In this document: piece by piece, positions 7,586 to 14,206 of the stretch
Numbering within the stretch: the stretch's first letter is position 1
Layout: every line of letters begins with the position of its first letter
Assembly (NCBI GenBank): GCA_027596195.1
Contig: JADGJG010000685.1
Coordinates: 1-14,206, forward strand
Direction: 5' to 3'
DNA: 14,206 nt
DNA from: Podochytrium sp. JEL0797
Lineage: Eukaryota > Chytridiomycota > Chytridiomycetes > Chytridiales > Chytriomycetaceae
Program-made: the position numbers and the translations under genes
Notes under the pieces: generated by a model
Seen by the model: only the letters and a program-made list of their open reading frames with translations
What the model was told of the DNA's origin: nothing
Databases searched by the model: none

Positions 7586-10500
7586 ATGGAAGCCGCAATC
7601 GTGCAACACATCCAGAACACGCTGAGTGCTCAGCAGGACATTCGCAAGAACGGTACGTAGCGAGTCTAGGGGATGCCTAGGGAACTAACGCCTAGCCTTC
7701 TGCAGCCGAGGCCGCCCTCACCAGCGCAGAGCTCACGCCAGGCTTCTCGCTGGCACTCCTCAACGTGGTTGGCGCTGCCACCGTCGACCCAAACATCCGA
7801 ATCACCTGCTCTATCTACTTCAAGAACTTTGTCAAAAAACACTGGAAGCAGGTGAAAGAAACAACCCCATTACCCCGCGTGCCCTGACTAACCCCTCCTG
7901 CGTCCCACAACAGGTCGAAGGCGAGCCCGATAAGCTCCACGCACCAGACCGCGTGAACATCAAGGCCATGATTGTCGACCTCATGATCACGTCTCCGCAC
8001 TCGATCCAACTGCAGCTCAGCGAGGCCGTGACCATGATTGCAGACAATGACTTCCCGGACCAGTGGTTGGAGCTTGTGCCGGTAATGTTGGCTTTTTTGA
8101 TTCCTGCTGCGCGGCGCGCGGAGTTTCGATTTTTTCGGACTTTGCCGGGAGTGCTTGGCTCGTCTTTTGTTCGCCAGGACCCCTTGTGTTTTGATTCACT
8201 GGCTGTTTCCTGGTTGCGATCATGTTTGTGAAGAATGTCTAACGGACGTTCCTTTCCCTTTCCTTTTTAGTTGCTTGTCAGCAAACTCGATGCCAGCAAC
8301 TTTGACATCAACGCCGGAGTCTTGCAGACGGCCCACTCAATTTTCAAGAGGTAAAAACAAAACGAATGAATCCCATGCTCTGAAAAGAAGGAGCCTTTTT
8401 CCCTATTTCGTCTAAAATGTCCGAATTTGTGCACAGGTGGAGACATCAGTTCCAATCCAACAAGCTGTTCACCGAAATCAAAATGGTCCTGGAACAATTC
8501 GCTGCCCCCTTCCTTGCATTCTTCCAGGTAAGCGATTCCCTCGCTCTCTTGTGTTTCGTGAAGCTCACCCGATCCCCCAAAAAAAACAAAAAATCCAAGG
8601 CAACCGACGCCTTGGTGGACCAAAACGCCAACAACCCCAAAGCCTTGGCCGTGCTCTTCAACATTATCCTACTCTTGACCAAGATCTTTTACAGTCTCAA
8701 CTGTCAGGATTACCCCGAGTTTTTCGAAAACAACCACGATCAGTGCATGGCTTTGTTGAAAAAGTACCTCGTGTATACCAACCCTCTGCTTGAGACAAGT
8801 GTATAATCTCTATTCTTTTGGGGGTGGGCTCGTGGTGAGAGTTTCTGATGTTGGTGCCGAAACATAGGACGATGAGGAAGTCGGTCCCATTGAAAAAGTC
8901 AAGGCGTCCATTTGCGAAATCATTGACTTGTACGGCACAAAATACGAAGAGGACTTCAAGACGCTTCCTCAGTTTGTGGAAACAGTGTGGGGGTTGTTGA
9001 CCACGACGGGTCCTCAACCAAAGTACGATGTGGTTCGTGTTTTGTTCTTTTTGCTCCCCGACTCTTCCACCTCGTTTTCCTCCAACACGGGTTTCCCTCT
9101 AGCTTGTCAGCAAAGCCATCGGATTCCTCACTGCCGTGGCCCGCCCCGCGAGACACAAGCACATGTTCAGCAACGAAGTGTTGAGAAACATTTGCCAGAG
9201 CATTATTGTGCCCAACATGTCGTTGAGGGACGCGGATATCGAGTTGTTTGAGGATGATTGTATGGAGTACATTCGTAGAGACCTTGAGGGATCTGGTAAT
9301 TATCCGGGGTTTTTTGTGATTTGGTTTCAGCGAGTTCCTGATCCCCCGCTTTTTATTAGACATGGGAACGCGTCGCGGTGCTGCTACTGATTTGATCCGT
9401 GGTTTGTTGAGTCACTTTGCTCAGGAAACAACCACGATTGTGTCCGAGTACCTCACCGTTTTGATGGCTGTGAGTTTATTTGTGTTGTGGGGGGGAGGCA
9501 AAGTTTTGATTTTCTAACGCGCGTTGTGACCAGGAATACAACCGTGACACGAAGGCAAACTGGAAATCCAAGGATACGGCTTTGTACCTGATCATTGCCG
9601 TCTCGGCCAAGGCTTCGTCTCTTCAAAGCGGTGTTACCAGCGTGAACGAATACATTGACACTGTGTCTGTGTTTGCTGCCAACGTGTTGCCGGATCTTCA
9701 GGCCCCCGTCAACGGTCCCACGCAGGCCATCATCAAGGTGGATTGCTTGAAGTACGTGTTGACTTTCAGAATGCAGGTGAGAAACAGAATCGCGTTGATG
9801 TTTTTGTTGGATGTCTTACGCGTGTTTTGCGTGTGTGTGTGCAGCTTTCCAAAGAGCAAATCCTCCAAGTCTTCCCGTTCGTTGTTCAGCACCTGTCTTC
9901 CACCAACTATGTTGTGTACACGTATGCTGCCGTTTGCATTGAGCGCATCTTGGCCATCAAGTCTGGAAACCATTTGATGTGAATATTTTTTTTGGGTTGT
10001 CTTGCCGGATTCCATTTTGTTTACCAGAAGTTTGTTTACCAGGTTCTCGAAGGCTGATGTCCACCAATACATCCAACCCATGCTGTTGCGCTTGTTTGAC
10101 TTGATCCAGGCGAACGGAACGACGTCTGAAAAGCTCGCCGAGAACGACTACCTCATGAAGACGCTCATGAGAGTTCTCCTTGTTGCACGTGATGATGTGA
10201 CTCCCTACGCAAGCGAGATTTTGAACCGATTGACGCAAATTATCGACGTGATTTCCAAGAACCCGAGTAACCCCAAGTTCAGCCACTTTGCCTTTGAGTC
10301 TGTGGGCGCTTTGATCAGGTTTGTTGTTTTCTCCTTCGAAGGGTTGGAGAAGCTGACTTGACCTTTGTTGCAGAAATGTCTGCCACAGCAACGTTCAGCT
10401 TGTTTCTGAATTCGAGCAGTTCTTGTTCCCTCCGTTCCAAAGCATTCTCCAGCAAGACGTGGCCGAGTTCATGCCATACGTGTTTCAGTTGATGGCCCAG

Positions 10501-11494
10501 ATGCTCGCGATCCACACGGAGGCCGGAATCCCAGACACCTACAAGCAGATGCTCCCCCCGTTGATGACCCCATTGCTGTGGGAATCGCACGGCAACATCC
10601 CCGCGTTGGTCGGCCTGCTCGAATCCTACCTCGCGAAAGGCCCGTCCGAACTCATCCAAGCCGGCCAACTCACGCCGATCCTCGGAATCTACCACAAACT
10701 CATTTCCTCGCGCATGAACGACCATTACGGCATGGATCTCATTCTGTCCGTGTACGAGAACGTGTCGAGTGCCGACTTGGGTCCGTACAACAAGAATATT
10801 TTCATGCTCCTGTTGCAGCGTTTGAAGTCGAGTCGTACACCCAAGTTTACGAATTGCTTCTTGAAGTTTTTGTCGACTTTGTTGATTATGCAGAAGGATG
10901 GGTTGAATGCGGATATGGTGATCGGGTTCTTTGATTCGATTACGCCAAAGTAAGTGGGGGTTTTTTGGGTTTTGGAAGGATGTGGGGTGCTGATTTTGTG
11001 TTTTTTTGGCAGCTTGTTCCGCGACATGTTCATTTCGGTCGTGTTGCCCGGTCTTACGGAGATGGTGCAACCAGAGGAGAGAAAACTGTTTATTATCGGA
11101 ATGACCAACTTGTTGACGCGCAGTTCTGTGATTCTGTCGGACGCGTACCTCCCGCTTTGGTAAGTTTCTCGTCTCCCCTCCGCACCGACGCAGTGTATTG
11201 AATCCTTTTTTGTTTTTGTCCAGGCCCGAACTCATCAAAACCGTGATTGAACTCCTCAAAATCCCCGCCGCCGAGAACGCGGACGTGAACCCCGAAGACG
11301 AGCTCTACATTGCGGACGTCGAAGAAGCCGGATACCAAGCCTCGTTTGCGAAACTCGCTGCGCCCGTCAAGAAGCGCAACGGGGCGTTGCAAAAGGTGGA
11401 CCCGAAAGAGTACTTTATGAAGCATTTGATTGAGTTTAAGGCTGGGCCTGGGGGTGCAAGGATTGGTGCGCAGGTGTGGGCTATGTTGGGTTGA
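7586..11494 (+). CDS. CSE1: Exportin-2 (importin-alpha re-exporter, CAS/CSE1)
   Basis: A HEAT-repeat karyopherin that carries importin-alpha back to the cytoplasm with Ran-GTP; usually essential. Exons: 7586-7652, 7706-7851, 7914-8081, 8271-8350, 8437-8527, 8600-8800, 8868-9032, 9103-9295, 9360-9469, 9534-9776, 9845-9978, 10043-10318, 10374-10949, 11013-11159, 11224-11494. They sum to 955 aa, against 971 in human and 960 in yeast. The importin-beta N-terminal domain is at ~20-90 (AEAALTSAELTPGF, YFKNFVKKHW). The CSE1 core includes HSIFKRWRHQF, FYSLNCQDYPEFFE, TTGPQPKYDV and the family signature EYIRRDLEGSD (361-371). The CAS C-terminal domain includes NIPALVGLLE and QRLKSSRTPKF. The last ~40 residues are more diverged. 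Introns are 53-86 nt except intron 3 (189 nt). The start context ACCAATGG is good. It lies 114 bp after the CatSper2 stop, on the same strand. Exon 6 has a weak acceptor (CCAAG) that is set by homology. Confidence 0.95.
8082..8270 (+). other. Oversized intron 3 of exportin-2
   Basis: At 189 nt this is over twice any other intron in the three large genes. It runs from GTAATG to a strong pyrimidine tract and TTTTTAG, with a branch-like GTCTAACGG about 40 bases upstream. I looked for a hidden exon and for snoRNA C/D box pairs and saw neither clearly. Confidence 0.7.
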
Positions 11495-11657
11495 TGACGG
11501 GTTTGAGAGTGGGAAGTGGGGTGCTTTTTTTTGTGTGTGTTTCTGTTGTTATTGATAATATCTTTCATGGTTCCTGATTTGAATACGCATACGTGTCGAG
11601 CCTGGGGAGCGGGGAGCGGGGAAGGGCTGCGAAAGAGCCAAGAAAAACAAAAAAAAC

Positions 11658-13384
11658 ATGGATAACGAAGCTGGGTTCGCCATTTACCCCAAAACCGACT
11701 GCCCACACGTAAAGAATGGAATCAAGCGTCTGAGTGCCAAAGAGCTTGCGGTGGTTGTTGGAACGGGTGAGGGGCCGAGAGCTTTTGTTGTGGTGGTGCT
11801 GATTCACACTGCTTCCAGCCACCACCAACGCTTGTCAAGACTCGGACTGCAAAACCAAGACGGCTGAGAACTGGATGTGTCTCGACTGCCAGTTTGTGGG
11901 CTGTTCGCGGTACATTGAGTCGCATCTGCTTGACCACCACTCGACCACCAAACACCCCATCGCCATTTCGTTTGCCGACATTTCTGTCTTCTGTTATTTG
12001 TGCGAAGAGTATATTCTCGCGAAAGAAGCGATTCCGGTTCTCGATGCTGTCCACTTTGGCAAGTTTGGCGAAAGGCACCCTTCTGCAACGCAACTGCCCC
12101 CACCGTCGCATGCTTCTTCTTCGTCTTCTGCTGATGCGCCGTTGGTGTTGTTTGATGAGAAGGATTTGGAGGAGGTGAATGCGGAGAAGGAACTGAAAGT
12201 GGACGATGAGAAAGTCCCGGCGCCAAAAGAAGCGGCGAGAGTGTTGAAGGACTCGTCGATCGAATCGTTTGCTGAATATATTCGGGAGAACAAGTGCAAG
12301 AAGATTGTTGTGTTGACTGGGGCTGGGTGAGTTCTTGTGCGGATGTGTGTGCCGGTTTCCTAAATATTTGGCTGGAGACTTTCGACCTCTGCTGGAATTC
12401 CAGACTTTCGCTCTGCTGGAACCGGTCTCTATTCAAATTTGGAGAAGTATAACTTGCCGAGTCCCGAAGCCATCTTTGAGATCAACTACTTCAGGTACGG
12501 CTGACTTTCATTTCGAAAAACACGTCTGACTTGTTTTTCCCTCGGGTAGAAACAACCCAAAGCCATTCTTTGTCCTCGCGAAGGAGCTCTACCCCGGAAA
12601 CTTCCAACCATCGCTTGGGCATTACTTCATCCGACTTCTCGGCGACAAGCAAATCCTGTTGCGCAACTGGACGCAAAACATTGACACCCTCGAACGCGTT
12701 GCAAACATCCCCGCTGACTTCCTCGTTGAAGCGCATGGCTCTTTCGGCGCCGCTACCTGTGTTGGCCATTACGCGGCCCCTACAGACCCTGATTCCCCCT
12801 ACCGCGCCTTCATCAAATCCTGCGGCCGCACCTTCACGCAAGACTGGGTCAAGGAACGCGTATTTGCCGACGAAATCCCACGCTGCCCGACCTGCGATGG
12901 ACTCGTGAAACCCAACATTACATTCTTTGGCGAATCTCTCCCCTCGCGGTTCAACGAGCTGATGGATGATTTTGAAACGGCGGATGCGGTGATTGTGATG
13001 GGGAGCTCGCTGACCGTGTCGCCGTTCAGGATGCTTCCCGAGTTTGTGGGGAAATCCGTTCCGCGTTTGTTGATCAATAAGGAGGTTGTGGGGAATTTCG
13101 ATTTTGAGAAGGGAGACGAGGACGATGGTGAGGGTGAGGGTGAGGGTGCAGGGTATGGGCTGGTTGGCGCTGGTAGGGATGCGTTGTTTCTGGGGACTTG
13201 TGACGAAGGATGTGAGAGGTTGGCCGAGTTGTTGGGGTGGGGACAAGAATTGAAAACGCTGGTTGCGAAAGAAACGGATCTTTTGAAGGCATTGAACAAG
13301 ATGGATTCTGTGAAGGTGGAAGAACCTGAAGGTGGAGATGAAGAGAAGGAGTTGGCAGAATTGTTGGAGAAAACTGTGTTGTAA
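11658..13384 (+). CDS. SIRT2: ZnF-UBP / SIRT2-class deacetylase fusion
   Basis: NAD+-dependent protein deacylase with an N-terminal ubiquitin-binding zinc finger. Exons: 11658-11766, 11819-12326, 12378-12494, 12550-13384; 522 aa. The ZnF-UBP (~15-101) keeps all the ligands of HDAC6: C15, H17, C42, C47, C57, C60, C65, H72, H76, H82. It also keeps the residues that grip the ubiquitin Gly-Gly tail (R67, Y68, Y96, Y101), with F94 in place of the HDAC6 Trp. A Ser-rich, charged linker follows (~110-190). The Sir2 core has [15 protein letters not shown] (204-218), TQNID (286-290), catalytic H307 in HGSF, zinc cysteines C315, C336, C357 and C360, [12 protein letters not shown] (365-376), [15 protein letters not shown], and a SIRT2-like end CDEGC...LAELLGW. 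C315 and C336 are 20 residues apart rather than about four. An Asp/Gly/Glu low-complexity loop is at 434-446. The gene starts 163 bp after the exportin-2 stop in a good context (AACATGG). Confidence 0.92.
13127..13150 (+). repeat. GGTGAG microsatellite within the sirtuin exon
   Basis: Three GGTGAG units and a fourth variant (GGTGCA) encode the Gly-Glu dipeptides of the acidic loop just before the last Sir2 segment. The six-base unit keeps frame, so copy-number change would only alter loop length. Confidence 0.8.
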
Positions 13385-14020
13385 AAATATTTTTTTTCGC
13401 TTACTTTATCCACTGAAAGGAAGGTTTAAACGAGTAACGTCAAGCCAAACGATAAGGCGCTCCCTTTCCCTTGTTTAGATATACGAGAGCGCGTTGTGGC
13501 CTTGTGGGTCGCAGGTTAAATTCGGATTTGATTGCATCTCCCGATGAATTCCTCTTGCTTGGTGATGAGAATCCAGGTTCAAACTCAATCCATGGCGTGT
13601 TGCTGCATCAAAAGGGGGACTGCTCTGGTTCTGCTTGGTTCAATTTTGTGGCATTGCTTTTCGACTGGGCATTCGACGCTTGGCTCACGTGATCCAAGAC
13701 TCGAGAGAGGAAGAAGAGGTCGACGCTCACTTTTTGATGAGTCAGAGAAACGCAGATGTTCGTTACTCTGCGCGGCAGCTTCTAATTTTTTGATTGAAAT
13801 TGATTTTGTTGACACGCCCGTCCGCCCGCCTGCTGGGTTCTTTCCTTTTCCTCCGGTTAGCTAGTGAAAGATCAATTTCATGATGTTTGTTCCCTATCCT
13901 GGCTACACAAACATCACTTACAAATGATATTTCCTTTTTTCTTTTTTTTTCTGATTGACAAAATGCAAGGCACGAAAATTTTCCAGAGGCTCGAAAAATC
14001 TCAAAAAAATCGCAGCCCCA
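13385..14020. other. Intergenic stretch after the sirtuin gene
   Basis: No gene is supported here. The open frames at 13471-13692 and 13532-13864 have no motifs, overlap each other in different frames and lack plausible splice partners. I also checked for tRNA: GGTTCAAACTC near 13578 looks a little like a B box, but no cloverleaf can be drawn. The stretch probably holds the 3' end of the sirtuin transcript and the promoter of the next gene. Confidence 0.5.
13685..13692. promoter_or_regulatory. TCACGTGA palindrome (E-box-like)
   Basis: A perfect eight-base palindrome with the CACGTG core bound by basic helix-loop-helix-zipper factors, about 330 bases before the next start codon. A single match of this length can occur by chance, so function is unproven. 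Confidence 0.25.
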
Positions 14021-14206
14021 ATGAATCTCCCGAACGGCAGCAACGATGCCGTATCAGCAAGCGCACTGCTTGCGTCCGTGTATCCCCTGGACTCAGACCA
14101 CTCGTCTCCGGGCACTCATATGATTGAAGGCCTAGGATCTGATCCTTTTCGAGTTTTGTCGGCGGATGACAAGTTGGCGGGCCCTCCTTTGCCCCGAAAC
14201 AACGAA
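14021..14206 (+). CDS. N-terminal part of an unrecognised gene, cut by window end
   Basis: From ATG at 14021 the frame is open for 62 codons to the last base: MNLPNGSNDAVSASALLASV, then YPLDSDHSSPG, GLGSDPFRVLSADDKLAG and PPLPRNNE. The composition (Ser, Asp, Pro, Gly) suggests a disordered N-terminus, as in many regulatory or signalling proteins. The start has C at -3, so the Kozak context is only moderate. It is too short to assign a family, and an intron could lie within it. Confidence 0.45.
   Translation, partial: MNLPNGSNDAVSASALLASVYPLDSDHSSPGTHMIEGLGSDPFRVLSADDKLAGPPLPRNNE

Noticed and set aside
10315..11259. 314-codon open frame on the minus strand
   Set aside because: It lies opposite exportin-2 exons 13-14 and crosses their introns. 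It is a His/Arg/Gln-rich shadow of well-supported coding sequence.
12765..12790. Possible tiny intron in the sirtuin zinc ribbon (GTTGGCC...CAG)
   Set aside because: It would be about 25 nt, far below the 51-nt minimum seen here, and would break the reading frame.
12491..13413. Minus-strand open frames of 251 and 204 codons
   Set aside because: Both are opposite the sirtuin catalytic exon, whose motifs are unmistakable on the plus strand.
13490..13610. Possible tRNA gene
   Set aside because: GGTTCAAACTC resembles a T-arm/B-box, but there is no matching A box, anticodon stem or acceptor stem.

Overview
The window is nuclear DNA of a compact, intron-rich eukaryote. The genes are split by many short GT-AG introns, mostly 51-89 nt, and the intergenic gaps are about 110-170 bp. 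A CatSper2-type sperm/flagellar calcium channel beside an opisthokont-like exportin-2 and a SIRT2-class sirtuin suggests a flagellated (zoosporic) early-diverging fungus or a related flagellate opisthokont. This is inference; there is no rRNA or other direct taxonomic marker.

Layout. 1-834 has no supportable gene and a 16-base poly-C run. 835-1750 is an imperfect inverted duplication of a decayed coding sequence that carries a 42-codon tandem repeat. 1751-3571 is a poorly resolved stretch with minus-strand coding-like patches, including one candidate three-exon gene (2140-2675, minus) that I do not recognise. 3572-5152 (minus) is an intronless gene for a 526-residue Ser/Gln/Pro/acidic-rich protein. 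A 172-bp divergent promoter separates it from a CatSper2 homologue (5325-7471, plus, 11 exons, 504 aa). Exportin-2/CSE1 follows (7586-11494, plus, 15 exons, 955 aa). Next comes a two-domain protein joining an HDAC6-type ubiquitin-binding zinc finger (ZnF-UBP) to a SIRT2-class deacetylase (11658-13384, plus, 4 exons, 522 aa). The last 186 bases open an unrecognised gene cut by the window edge.

I worked out the exon models by hand from splice signals, phase continuity and remembered homologues; each of the three large plus-strand genes closes to an exact multiple of three. The two most interesting items are the CatSper2 gene, whose N-terminus aligns almost without gaps to animal CatSper2 as I remember it once the introns are removed, and the ZnF-UBP/sirtuin fusion. 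The fusion combines, in one chain, the ubiquitin-binding module of HDAC6 with the catalytic class of SIRT2, and both of those human proteins are tubulin deacetylases. A flagellar or zoospore link between these two genes is attractive but not shown by the sequence.
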